Assembly: GCA_963819685.1 (NCBI GenBank)
Contig: CAWFXI010000005.1
Span: forward strand, 186,001-250,000
Reading direction: 5' to 3'
Length of the DNA: 64,000 nt
DNA from: CAIUGU01 sp963819685
GTDB lineage: Bacteria; Pseudomonadota; Gammaproteobacteria; Steroidobacterales; Steroidobacteraceae
The position numbers were made by a program, and so were the translations under genes. The notes beneath the pieces were generated by a model. That model worked only from the letters and a program-made list of their open reading frames with translations. It did no database searches and was not told where the DNA came from. Below are positions 1 to 8,434 of the stretch, one piece after another. Position 1 is the stretch's first letter. Each line of letters opens with the position of its first letter.

Positions 1-1
1 C

Positions 2-670
2 TTCGATGCGGGAATCACCGGGACTGACTGGGCAGGATGGAAGTTCGTGGCGTCGGTGACGAACCGCGATCCCCCAGCGATGGCTTTCATCTTCCAGACA
101 CCGCCTGCTGACAAGGCAGTGCTGCAGGACACCAGGGCGTTCGCGATGGGTTTCAACGTCGATCGGGATGCCGGCAAGATCTTCGCCACGGCTGCGCCTT
201 ATAACGAAGCGTCGATGTCCTTCATGACACCCCCCGAGCCAACCCGGTTGTCGGCCCTGAAGCGCAGCGGCGGCAAACTGATGGTGTATCACGGTACCAG
301 TGATCCCATCTTCTCCTCCAACGATACCGCTGCGTGGTACGACGGCCTGCGCAAGTCGAGCGGCGGCGACGCGTCGGGTTTCGCGCGCTACTTCGAGATC
401 CCGGGCATGAATCATTGCAGTCGAGGTCCGGCGACGGATCAATTCGACATGCTCTCCGCCCTCGTGGACTGGGTAGAGAAGGGCCAGGCGCCGGATAGCG
501 TCGTTGCAACGGCCCGAGGTGCGGGCAATCCCGGCGGCGTGAATGCCGAGTTGCCTGCAGGCTGGGCTCCCGATCGCACGCGACCCCTGTGTCCGTATCC
601 GCAAGTCGCGACCTACGACGGCAAGGGTGACATCGAACGCGCCAGCAGCTTCAGCTGCAAGCGTCCTTGA
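2..670 (+). CDS. Tannase/feruloyl esterase family protein, 5'-truncated by window edge
   Basis: This is the C-terminal 222 residues of a secreted tannase-family serine esterase. The reading frame is open to the window edge, so the start and nucleophile lie outside. It keeps the catalytic Asp in the HGTSDPIF segment and the catalytic His followed by Cys in GMNHC, two parts of the CS-D-HC signature of the tannase/FaeB family, in which the two Cys form a disulfide beside the triad. The family cleaves phenolic esters (gallate, ferulate and similar). It ends 19 bases before the next gene, a full-length relative, so the two probably form a tandem operon. The exact substrate cannot be told. Confidence 0.88.
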   Translation, partial: FDAGITGTDWAGWKFVASVTNRDPPAMAFIFQTPPADKAVLQDTRAFAMGFNVDRDAGKIFATAAPYNEASMSFMTPPEPTRLSALKRSGGKLMVYHGTSDPIFSSNDTAAWYDGLRKSSGGDASGFARYFEIPGMNHCSRGPATDQFDMLSALVDWVEKGQAPDSVVATARGAGNPGGVNAELPAGWAPDRTRPLCPYPQVATYDGKGDIERASSFSCKRP

Positions 671-689
671 GCAACACGGGAACAAGACC

Positions 690-2333
690 ATGACCAGCCA
701 GTCGATCCAGTTCACCTTCGGGCTACTCGGCGCTTCGCTGCTGGCCGGTTGCACGGGACAAGTCGAGCCTGCGCATGCTCCGGCGGCAGCCGTTGTGACC
801 GCTGCAAGTTGCACCGCCTTGACGAGCACCAGCTTGCCACGAGTACGCATCACGGAGGCGCTGTGGGTGCCGGCTGGGACGCAGCGTGCGCGCGATCTTA
901 CGGGTGAGGTGGGCGATCCGCTCCCCGAGCACTGCATCGTTCGCGGTCGCATCGATGAGCGCACAGGCACCGACGGCAAACCTTACTACACCGGGTTCGA
1001 GCTGCGATTGCCGAGCGCATGGAGCGACCGCCTGCTGTATCAGGGTGGTGGCGGCAACGACGGTTTCGTCGCTCCCGCACTCGGTCGCAATACCGGTGCG
1101 CTGGGTTCGGTGGACAATGCGCTGCAGAGGGGCTACGCGGCGGTGTCGACCGACGCGGGTCACCAGGGAACCGATGCGCTGTTCGGACTCGACGCCGAGG
1201 CGCGCATCGATCATGCATGGCGGGCGCATGAGCGCACCGCGAGTACCGCCAAGGCCCTCATCGCCGCCTACTACGGCAACCAGCCCGACAGAAGTTACTT
1301 CATCGGCTGCTCGGGCGGGGGCCGTCAGGGCATGATGTTTTCGCAGCGGTTTCCGGACTACTTCGACGGCATCATCGCCGTCGCACCCGCCATGAGGGTG
1401 GCAGAAGGAGCCAGCATCGCTGCGGCGTGGACCACGCAGCGCTTCATGACGGCCGCTCCGGTGGGCGCAGATGGCCAGCGGATCCTGGCGCAGGCATTCT
1501 CGGACGCGGATCTCAAAACTGTCGCCGCGCACGTGCTCGAGAAGTGCGATGCGCTCGACGGGCTCAAGGACGGGCTCGTTCAGGACGCAGGCAATTGCCG
1601 CATCGATCCCGCTGCTCTGCGGTGTGCGGCGGGTCAGACCACGGCCTGCCTCAACGAGTTGCAGGTGGATGCGCTCAGGCTGGCAATGGCCGGCCCGCGC
1701 AATAACGCAGGGGAAGAGCTGTATTTTCGTTGGCCCTGGGATCCGGGAATCGCAGGTCGCGACTGGCGTAACTGGACGCTGGGTACCTCGGCCACCGGCG
1801 TCCCGAATTCCCGTCACAACACGCTGATCTCCGGGGCGATCGGCTATGAGTTCGCAACGCCCGCCGATCCTTCACTGACTGTCCTGAACTTCAACTTCGA
1901 CCGCGATCCTGCGCGACTCAAGGCATTTGCTGCGGTCTACAACACCGGCAACGACGTGGATCTCGCAGGCTTTCGCAAACATGGCGGCAAGCTGCTGATG
2001 ATCCATGGCCTCGCCGATCCGATCTTCTCCGCGGCGGAATCGATGGACTACATGCAGCGGCTGCAGGCAAAGCATGGCGCCAAGGCAAGTGACTTTGCGC
2101 GACTGTTCCAGGTCCCCGGCATGAATCACTGCACCGGCGGACCTGCGACCGACGCGTTCGATGGACTCGGCGCCATCGAGCGCTGGGTGGAAAAGGGTGA
2201 GGCTCCCGCACGCATCGATGCGCATGGCACCACTGAAATGCCTGGAGTTTCGCGGCCGCTGTGCCCGTGGCCTGCTGTGGCTCGCTATCGCGGCGGAGAC
2301 GAAAAGTCGGCGTCGAGTTTCGAGTGCCGGTGA
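690..2333 (+). CDS. Tannase/feruloyl esterase family lipoprotein
   Basis: A 547-residue esterase. ATG 690 is chosen because it opens a lipoprotein signal (hydrophobic stretch then LLAGC, Cys21); an upstream in-frame start would bury this. The complete CS-D-HC triad is visible: Ser208 in GCSGGGRQG, Asp443 in HGLADPIF, and His480-Cys481 in GMNHC. This is the standard tannase-family arrangement with a disulfide between the Cys next to Ser and the Cys next to His. The lipobox suggests attachment to the outer membrane or periplasmic face. It follows the partial homologue with a 19-base gap. A role in breaking plant phenolic esters is inferred from the family. Confidence 0.9.
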   Translation: MTSQSIQFTFGLLGASLLAGCTGQVEPAHAPAAAVVTAASCTALTSTSLPRVRITEALWVPAGTQRARDLTGEVGDPLPEHCIVRGRIDERTGTDGKPYYTGFELRLPSAWSDRLLYQGGGGNDGFVAPALGRNTGALGSVDNALQRGYAAVSTDAGHQGTDALFGLDAEARIDHAWRAHERTASTAKALIAAYYGNQPDRSYFIGCSGGGRQGMMFSQRFPDYFDGIIAVAPAMRVAEGASIAAAWTTQRFMTAAPVGADGQRILAQAFSDADLKTVAAHVLEKCDALDGLKDGLVQDAGNCRIDPAALRCAAGQTTACLNELQVDALRLAMAGPRNNAGEELYFRWPWDPGIAGRDWRNWTLGTSATGVPNSRHNTLISGAIGYEFATPADPSLTVLNFNFDRDPARLKAFAAVYNTGNDVDLAGFRKHGGKLLMIHGLADPIFSAAESMDYMQRLQAKHGAKASDFARLFQVPGMNHCTGGPATDAFDGLGAIERWVEKGEAPARIDAHGTTEMPGVSRPLCPWPAVARYRGGDEKSASSFECR

Positions 2334-2345
2334 ATGGCGGCGCGA

Positions 2346-2906
2346 TTACTTCGGCTTGCTGAAATCGGCAGTAAAGCCGATACCGCGGCGTTTAGGCACA
2401 GGGGGATTCATCAACTCGCGGATTGCAGAGAGCATGGCAGCGATGGCCTGATCGTGATTCGCGAGTTTCTTCTCGATGCGGGCTTCGAGCCGGTCAAGGC
2501 GCGTGGACAGTTCCTTGTTCGAGCTCAATAACTCGCGGAGCTGCACGAAGGCACGCACAACGTAGATACTCATCTCGACAGCTTGCGGGCTGTTGACAAC
2601 AGCGGCGGCCATGATTGCCCCGTGCTCGGTGAATGCGTAGGGGAGGAACTTGACGAATTTCCCCCTGCCCGGCTCTAAGATCACAATTTGTGATCTTAGA
2701 GCGGCAGCCTCCGCGGTGGTGAGATGGAAACGGAAATCCACCGGAAATCGCTCCATGTTGCGTTTGACGGCCTGGTTGAGGACGCGAGTCTCGACGCCGT
2801 ATATCCGGGCGAGGTCGCTGTCGAGCAGAACCCGGCGGCCACGCAGAACGAGAATTGAGCGGCCGATTTGATCGACCGGTATGAGGGTCTGGCGGCGTTT
2901 GGTCAT
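2346..2906 (-). CDS. ORF6N domain-containing protein
   Basis: A 186-residue protein with the phage-type ORF6N DNA-binding domain over about residues 10-100: VLLDSDLARIYGVETRVLNQAVKRN, the FRFHLTTAEA segment, an ALRSQ motif and LPYAFTEHGAIMAA. The C-terminal part is helical (RLDRLEARIEKKLANHDQAI) and probably dimerises. ORF6N proteins are common in phages and as single chromosomal genes; their role is usually unknown. No phage genes lie nearby. The coding sequence holds a perfect 15-bp inverted repeat over the ALRSQIVIL codons (2672-2702), which could be a self-recognised site. It is convergent with the tannase gene, 12 bases away. Confidence 0.85.
   Translation of the reverse strand: MTKRRQTLIPVDQIGRSILVLRGRRVLLDSDLARIYGVETRVLNQAVKRNMERFPVDFRFHLTTAEAAALRSQIVILEPGRGKFVKFLPYAFTEHGAIMAAAVVNSPQAVEMSIYVVRAFVQLRELLSSNKELSTRLDRLEARIEKKLANHDQAIAAMLSAIRELMNPPVPKRRGIGFTADFSKPK
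2672..2702. promoter_or_regulatory. Perfect 15-bp inverted repeat inside the ORF6N gene
   Basis: Arms 2672-2686 and 2688-2702 are exact reverse complements separated by a single T at 2687 (half-site GCTCTAAGATCACAA). The repeat sits on codons of the conserved ALRSQ region. A binding-site or hairpin function is inference. Confidence 0.5.
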
Positions 2907-3108
2907 GCTCAGCTCGCCACCATCAAGAAGGTATGACTGCGCGCAGTGCAGCTGGAATCAGACGCGCATACCGGCCGGCAAAGGAATGCGTCATGCACCC
3001 GAGACTAATGCCTTGGGGGCAAAGGCACCGGCAGCATTTCTGCTGCGTTCGTGCAATTATCCGTAATCCATGTCCCGCGCAGAGGCTGGATGCAGATTGT
3101 CAGATCCG

Positions 3109-4383
3109 ATGAGCAAGCACGTTGTCCTGACGACTTTCGGATCATTGGGGGATCTGCACCCGTATCTCGCCATCGGCAGAGCCCTCGCAAAGCGTGGCTA
3201 CCGGGTGACGCTCGCGACCAGCGAGCGCTATCGCGACATGGTGATCGCCGAACAGCTCGGCTTTTACGCCGTCAGCCCCGACGTTGCGGACTTCGACAGT
3301 AACCCCGAGCGAATCGCCTATCTGCTGGACGAGCGGAGGGGCCCCGAGCGCCTGACGCGTGAAGTCGTCATGCCGCACTTGCGCTCGGCCTACCTGGAAT
3401 TGCTGGCTGTTTGCGCGGATGCGTCGGTCGTCGTCACCCATCCGCTCACCTATGCCGCACGACTCGTGGCCGAAAAGCTCGGCATCCCGTGGGTGTCGAC
3501 GGCCCTGCAGCCAATGGTTTTCTTCTCGCGATACGACCCTCCGGTTCTGGCGCCCGTACCGTGGCTCTCGAGCCTCGGCTTCCTCGGGCCCCGGTTCTAT
3601 GGAGGCCTGAATGCCGTGATTCGTTGGGTGGCGCGCGACTGGGCTGAACCGTGGCATCGGCTGCGCGCCGAGATCGGTCTTGAATCCACCACCGAAAATC
3701 CCGTCTTTGCCGGACAGTTCTCGCCATTCGGCACGCTCGCACTTTTCTCCGCCGAGATGGGACTGCCGCAGCCTGATTGGCCGCCCGGCACCGTACAGAC
3801 CGGATTTCCCTTTCATGACACGACAGACCTCGCCGCTGCAGGGGAGATCCTCGAGTTCCTGGAGCACGGCGCACCACCCATCGTCTTTACGCGGGGCTCG
3901 GCGGCTGTGTATGACGCCAGGGATTTCTTCTCCGTGAGCATGGAAGCGGCCGAGCGTCTCGGGCAACGCGCGCTGCTCACCGTCGGCAGGGACGAACGCA
4001 ACAGACTCGGCCCCCTGCCGGCGGGCATGCTCGCAGTCTCATATGCACCGTTCTCCATCGTATTTCCCGCGGCGTCGGTTGTCGTCCATCAGTGTGGTAT
4101 CGGTACGTGCGGCCAGGCGCTGGCTGCCGGCAAGCCGATGCTGCTGGTCCCGCATGCGTTCGATCAGCCCGACAACGCACGAAGGCTGGAACGTCTGGGG
4201 GTGGGGCGGACCATCGGCCGTGGCGCATACCGGGTGCCGCTGGTGACGAGCCGGCTCGCAGAGCTGCTGCAGCAACCACTTTTTCGATCCCGTGCCGAGC
4301 AGGCCCAGGCATCGATCCGTGCGACAGATGGAGCTGAAAACGCATGCGACGCGCTGTTGCGCATGGCCGGACTCCAGAACTGA
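3109..4383 (+). CDS. UGT/MGT-type glycosyltransferase
   Basis: A 424-residue glycosyltransferase of the GT1/GT28-like fold. ATG 3109 starts MSKHVVLTTFGSLGDLHPY, the usual N terminus of these enzymes (a glycine-rich loop after the first strand); ATG 3070 is an alternative adding 13 residues. The C-terminal donor-binding signature is clear: VVHQCGIGTCGQALAAGKP, then LVPHAFDQPDNARRLERLGVG, corresponding to the HxGxGT...P...DQ..NA motif of macrolide, sterol and flavonoid glycosyltransferases. It would move a nucleotide-activated sugar onto a small hydrophobic acceptor in the cytoplasm. It stands alone, so the acceptor is unknown. No strong ribosome-binding site is seen. Confidence 0.85.
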   Translation: MSKHVVLTTFGSLGDLHPYLAIGRALAKRGYRVTLATSERYRDMVIAEQLGFYAVSPDVADFDSNPERIAYLLDERRGPERLTREVVMPHLRSAYLELLAVCADASVVVTHPLTYAARLVAEKLGIPWVSTALQPMVFFSRYDPPVLAPVPWLSSLGFLGPRFYGGLNAVIRWVARDWAEPWHRLRAEIGLESTTENPVFAGQFSPFGTLALFSAEMGLPQPDWPPGTVQTGFPFHDTTDLAAAGEILEFLEHGAPPIVFTRGSAAVYDARDFFSVSMEAAERLGQRALLTVGRDERNRLGPLPAGMLAVSYAPFSIVFPAASVVVHQCGIGTCGQALAAGKPMLLVPHAFDQPDNARRLERLGVGRTIGRGAYRVPLVTSRLAELLQQPLFRSRAEQAQASIRATDGAENACDALLRMAGLQN

Positions 4384-4477
4384 CATTGCGACCTGCGACG
4401 CGCAGGCAGACAATCCCTGTCGGCGGTTGAACCAGCTCTCCAGGACCTGAGTCCAAAGCCAGGGTAGACGAGGACCA

Positions 4478-4642
4478 CAGGGTGATGCAAAACCATTTGC
4501 AGCACCCTGTTAATCCGAGTCACGGAGACTTAAGCGAAATCGATGAGTCCTAACTCATTGATTTCGGGAGCCAGTGAAAACCGCGCTTTTCGCTGGATCC
4601 AGATGCAAAAGGCAAGGACAGACTTTTGCATCAACCTGTTAA
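4478..4642 (+). repeat. Dispersed palindrome-rich repeat, copy 1 (about 165 bp)
   Basis: First of three copies in the window (others at 8357-8434 and, inverted, 59278-59442). It contains nested inverted segments: GGGTG-TGCAAA against TTTGCAGCACCC, AGCGAAAAGCG-type arms around CAGTGAAAACC, and GATGCAAAAGGC against GACTTTTGCATC. It ends 19 bases before the DUF6279 lipoprotein start. The rest of 4384-4661 shows nothing recognisable. Confidence 0.8.
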
Positions 4643-4661
4643 TGGTCAGGGGGAATCAGGC

Positions 4662-5381
4662 ATGTTCATGAAAGTTCTCCCGATGCGACGACTGCAGGTC
4701 TTAACCGTGCTCGCGGTCGTGCTGTCGATAGCCGCCTGCACCAGCAGCCTGATCTACAACCGGCTGGATACGGTGGCCCGCTGGTACATCGGCAGTCTGG
4801 TGACGCTCGACGACACCCAGCAAGCAGCGCTGCGCGACTGGCTGGGCCGCACCCTCGCGTGGCATCGAGACACCGAGCTCAGCCGGTATGAGGGATTCCT
4901 GCGCGACCTGGCGGACAAGGTTGTCCTGGGTCCCGATCCCGCGCGCTTTCCTGAAACCGTGAAACAGGCGGAAGGCTTCATGCAGGAGCTGGCAGCGCAG
5001 GTTGCACCCGAAGCAGCTGCACTGCTGATGACGCTGGATTCCACCCAGGTCGATGAGCTGCTCAGCAACCTCGAGGAACGCAATCGCGAGGAGCTGGAGG
5101 AAGAAAGCGAGCGCACACCTGCCGTTCGCCAGAAGCGCCGCATCCGCTCAATGACCCGCTCGCTCGAGCGCTGGACGGGCACCGCGACAGTCGAGCAAAA
5201 GGCCCTGATCGAACGCGCCATCACTGACATGAATCAGGCCGGTCTGCTGGGCGAAGACGAAGAATGGTTTGCCAGCCAGGAAGCCTGGCGCAGTGACCTG
5301 CGGGCTGCGCTCGCAAAGGGGCCCGAGGGCAAGGCGAGCGTTGAATCGCTGCTGCGTGAACCGCGAACAGAGCCACACTGA
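4662..5381 (+). CDS. DUF6279 family lipoprotein, C terminus disrupted
   Basis: A predicted lipoprotein (signal ending SIAAC) with the DUF6279 beginning: SLIYNRLDTVARWYIGSLVTLDDTQ. ATG 4662 is chosen for its AGGGGGAA ribosome site at 4648-4655. The frame stops at TGA 5379-5381, but the same frame continues past it with AAAQRQQFTDLIIQAR, and the +1 frame to 5538 then gives LDATLTPKQRTTLSAKLIEL, which is the usual C-terminal helix of this family. One nonsense codon and one frameshift (about 5440-5455) therefore separate the present product (239 residues) from full length. This may be real decay or sequence error. Function unknown; the family is an envelope lipoprotein. Confidence 0.8.
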   Translation: MFMKVLPMRRLQVLTVLAVVLSIAACTSSLIYNRLDTVARWYIGSLVTLDDTQQAALRDWLGRTLAWHRDTELSRYEGFLRDLADKVVLGPDPARFPETVKQAEGFMQELAAQVAPEAAALLMTLDSTQVDELLSNLEERNREELEEESERTPAVRQKRRIRSMTRSLERWTGTATVEQKALIERAITDMNQAGLLGEDEEWFASQEAWRSDLRAALAKGPEGKASVESLLREPRTEPH

Positions 5382-5534
5382 CTGCGCATCGCGCGGCCTG
5401 CGGCAGCCCAGCGCCAGCAGTTCACGGATCTCATCATCCAGGCTCGACGCAACGTTGACGCCAAAGCAGCGCACGACGCTGTCAGCCAAGCTCATCGAAC
5501 TTGCCGATGACCTGAAGGCGCTGCAACCTCCAAC

Positions 5535-7619
5535 TTAAGTGGCGGGAAAGCCGCGCTTGCGCATCAACGCCGCAACCCCCGGATCACGGCCGCGGAAGGC
5601 GCGGTAGGCGAGTGCCGGATCCAGTGTATTGCCGCGGGTGAACACCTGCTCCTTGAGACGGCCCGCGACCTCGCGGTCCCACGGTCCCTGGCCTTCAGTG
5701 AAGGCTTCCCAGGCATCCGCCGTCAGCGTGTCTGCCCACAGGTAGCTGTAGTACCCCGCCGAGTAGCCGTCGCCTGAAAAGACGTGATTGAACTGCGGCG
5801 TACGGTGGCGCATGACAATTTCACGCGGCATTGCAAGCTTCAACAGCGTCTCGCGCTCGAAGCTCGCAGGATCGACGGGAGTGTCGCCCGCCAGATGCAG
5901 CTGCATATCGACCAGCGCACTCGACAGGTATTCAACCGTAGCGAAGCCCTGGTTGAAGTTCCTGGCGCGCGCGATTTTCTGGACGAGTTCTTCCGGAATG
6001 GGTGCCCCGGTTTCGAAGTGCACGGCGAAGCGGCTGAGCACTTCGGGAGTGGCCAGCCAGTGCTCGAGCAGCTGCGAAGGGAATTCAACGTAGTCGCGGG
6101 CCACGGCCGTGCCGGCCAGCGACGGATAGTTCACCGCAGACGACAAGCCGTGCAGGGCATGGCCAAATTCATGGAACAGCGTCACCGCATCATCCCAGCT
6201 GACGAGCAACGGTTCCCCGGGACGGCCCTTTACGAAGTTGGCATTGTTGGAGACGATTGTCGTGACTTTGCCATCGAATCGATGCTGCCTGCGGTACTCG
6301 CTCATCCAGGCCCCGGAAACCTTGCCCTGGCGGGCGTAGGGATCGAAGTACCACAGCCCGATGTGTGCGCCCGTAGCGTCGGTCACTTCCCACACGCGCA
6401 CGTCCGGGTGGCAGACCGGCACTCTGGCCGCATCGACGGGCACAAAGCGCATGCCGAACAGTTCGTGCGCAACGAAGAACAGCGCTTCACGCAACTTTTC
6501 GAGTTGCAGGTAAGGCTTGACCTGGGCCGTGTCGAGATCGAACTTCAGCTTCCGGACCTGCTCCGCATAGAAGCGATAGTCCCAGGGTTCAATGGTGATG
6601 CCATGCCCGGCACTGTCCGCGAGGGCCTGCATGTCCGTCACTTCCTCACGCACGCGAGCGACGGCCGGCTTCCACAACCCCAGCATCAACTCCAGTGCGC
6701 GTTCGGGAGTCTTCGCCATCTGGTTGTCCAGGCGCCAGTGGGCATGGGTCCTGAACCCAAGCAGACTGGCCCGCTCGGCGCGCAGCTCAAGAATCTCGGT
6801 GATCAGTGGCTTGTTGTCGTGAACGCCGCCGTCGCCACGACTGACGAACGTTCGCCAGACCCGCTCGCGCAGATCGCGGCGGGTGGCAAATGTCAGGAAG
6901 GGTTCAACGCTCGAGCGCGTATTGCTGATGGCCCAGCGGCCGGCATGACCGCGCCTTTCCGCTTCCACCTGAGCCCCTGTGCGCACGGATTCCGGCAGGC
7001 CGTCGAGCGCTGCCGGGTCATCGAGCAGCAAGACCTGCTCGTCCTCATCCGCAAGGATATTCTGGCTGAATTGCGTGAACAGGCTGGCCAGTTGCTGGTT
7101 GATGGCCGAGAGCCGCTGCTTGGCCGCGGGTTCCAGCTGCGCCCCGGCACGGACGAAGTCCGTGTAGTAGAGCCACACCAGGCGCTGCTGTTCCGGGTCA
7201 AGTCCCGACCGTTCGCGTGACTCGTATACGGCAGCGATGCGGTGGAACAACGCTGCGTTTTGCGTGATTTCGTCACTGAAGGCCGCCAGACGCGGTGCCA
7301 TCTCGCGTTCGATGGCCTGCACTGCCTCGCTGTTCAGCGTCGAGGTATGGATGCCATAGACGGCGCTGACGCGTTCAAGCAGTCGACCGGTGCGTTCCAT
7401 CGCCGCAATCGTGTTTGCAAACGTCGGCGCGGTGACATCGCGAGCGATCTGCTCGATCTCCTCAAGCTGGGCAGCCATGCCTGCTGCCAGCGCGGGCTTC
7501 AGGTGAGCGACTGCGACGCGATCAAACGGAGGGACTCCTCCATAGGGACCCTCCCAGGCATCGAGTAGCGGATTTTCAGAGCTGGACGACGCCTGGGCGG
7601 CTGTGGACGAATGCGTCAT
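5535..7619 (-). CDS. dcp: M3 family metallopeptidase, peptidyl-dipeptidase Dcp type
   Basis: A 694-residue zinc peptidase. The HEFGH motif (His483, His487) and the following EFPSQLLEHW supply the zinc ligands and catalytic Glu of family M3. The C-terminal HVFSGDGYSAGYYSYLWADTL block and the overall length (E. coli Dcp is about 680 residues) point to peptidyl-dipeptidase Dcp rather than oligopeptidase A. Dcp removes C-terminal dipeptides from peptides. Apart from an alanine/serine-rich first 15 residues there is no signal peptide, so it probably acts in the cytoplasm. It is convergent with, and overlaps by 4 bases, the displaced end of the DUF6279 reading frame. Confidence 0.92.
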   Translation of the reverse strand: MTHSSTAAQASSSSENPLLDAWEGPYGGVPPFDRVAVAHLKPALAAGMAAQLEEIEQIARDVTAPTFANTIAAMERTGRLLERVSAVYGIHTSTLNSEAVQAIEREMAPRLAAFSDEITQNAALFHRIAAVYESRERSGLDPEQQRLVWLYYTDFVRAGAQLEPAAKQRLSAINQQLASLFTQFSQNILADEDEQVLLLDDPAALDGLPESVRTGAQVEAERRGHAGRWAISNTRSSVEPFLTFATRRDLRERVWRTFVSRGDGGVHDNKPLITEILELRAERASLLGFRTHAHWRLDNQMAKTPERALELMLGLWKPAVARVREEVTDMQALADSAGHGITIEPWDYRFYAEQVRKLKFDLDTAQVKPYLQLEKLREALFFVAHELFGMRFVPVDAARVPVCHPDVRVWEVTDATGAHIGLWYFDPYARQGKVSGAWMSEYRRQHRFDGKVTTIVSNNANFVKGRPGEPLLVSWDDAVTLFHEFGHALHGLSSAVNYPSLAGTAVARDYVEFPSQLLEHWLATPEVLSRFAVHFETGAPIPEELVQKIARARNFNQGFATVEYLSSALVDMQLHLAGDTPVDPASFERETLLKLAMPREIVMRHRTPQFNHVFSGDGYSAGYYSYLWADTLTADAWEAFTEGQGPWDREVAGRLKEQVFTRGNTLDPALAYRAFRGRDPGVAALMRKRGFPAT

Positions 7620-7810
7620 GGAGGTGGCAGTTCCGGGCGTTGCTGTGCGATCAGGAGAATCAGGTTGCTAGCGTAGCGATTTGGCGACAGCCAGACCAGT
7701 TTTCGAAATGAGTCTGTCAGCCACGTCTGACAGCGCACCCCGTACTCCATGACCCCCGAGTAAAGGTACACTTGGGAACATCGGGCGATAGCCCTCTATG
7801 GGGATGACGT

Positions 7811-8272
7811 ATGCGAATCGGGCAGAGAACGGCGGGCTTCTGGGCTACGGCCCTCGTGACAACGGCAATTGCAGTCGCCACGACTTCACCAGCGAGCGCG
7901 GCAGACGCGACCGTCAAGTGCAATCTCAAGTTCAGCATGTCCGGATGGTCCGTGCTCTACAAGATCTACTCGGGAACGGGCACTGTAACCTGCTCCAATG
8001 GTGAATCGAGAGGCGTCAAGCTGACCTCCGAAGGCGGCGGGCTCACCGTAGGCAAATCGAGTATCGATAATGGCATCGGCGAATTCTCCGCAGTGAAGGG
8101 GATCGACGAACTGATGGGTTCCTACGCTTCAGCCGAGGCGCATGCCGGGGCAGTCAAGTCCGCAAAGGGTGAAGTGCTGACCAAAGGCGAAGTGTCGCTG
8201 GCGTTGAGCGGTACCGGGCGCGGATGGGACCTGGGTATCGCGTTCGGCAAATTCACGATCGCGCCGAATTGA
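7811..8272 (+). CDS. Exported protein of unknown function
   Basis: A 153-residue protein starting with a Sec signal (about 30 residues, cleavage near ASA-AD). The mature part is small and beta-rich: VKCNLKFSMSGWSVLYKIYSGTGTVTC (two Cys, likely a disulfide), then Gly/Ser-rich segments ending FGKFTIAPN. I do not recognise a named family with certainty. A GGGGA ribosome site precedes ATG 7811, and a TACACT hexamer at about 7767 could be a -10 box. It is divergent from dcp and has no operon partner. Confidence 0.7.
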   Translation: MRIGQRTAGFWATALVTTAIAVATTSPASAADATVKCNLKFSMSGWSVLYKIYSGTGTVTCSNGESRGVKLTSEGGGLTVGKSSIDNGIGEFSAVKGIDELMGSYASAEAHAGAVKSAKGEVLTKGEVSLALSGTGRGWDLGIAFGKFTIAPN

Positions 8273-8356
8273 AGCCAGCAGGGCGCCGCAAGCTCTACTT
8301 AGCTTCCTGAACTGCTAGCCAGGAAGGCTCGACGAATTTGCGGGTTCCGGCTCTTT

Positions 8357-8434
8357 GGATTCGGGAGCCAGTGAAAACCACGCTTTTCGCTGGCTCCTGA
8401 TGCAAAAGGCTGGGACAGACTTTTGCATCATCAT
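8357..8434 (+). repeat. Dispersed palindrome-rich repeat, copy 2 (right half only)
   Basis: About 78 bases matching the right half of the copy at 4478-4642 (TTCGGGAGCCAGTGAAAACC ... GACTTTTGCATCA). It ends exactly at the 3' end of the convergent HupE gene and could act as its terminator region. Confidence 0.75.

Noticed and set aside
2346..2906. ORF6N protein as the edge of a prophage
   Set aside because: No integrase, structural or lysis genes lie on either side, and neighbours are ordinary metabolic genes.
5784..7220. Long plus-strand frame of 478 codons opposite dcp
   Set aside because: It is the antisense of a clear M3 peptidase, with low-complexity His/Arg/Gln-rich translation and no motif.
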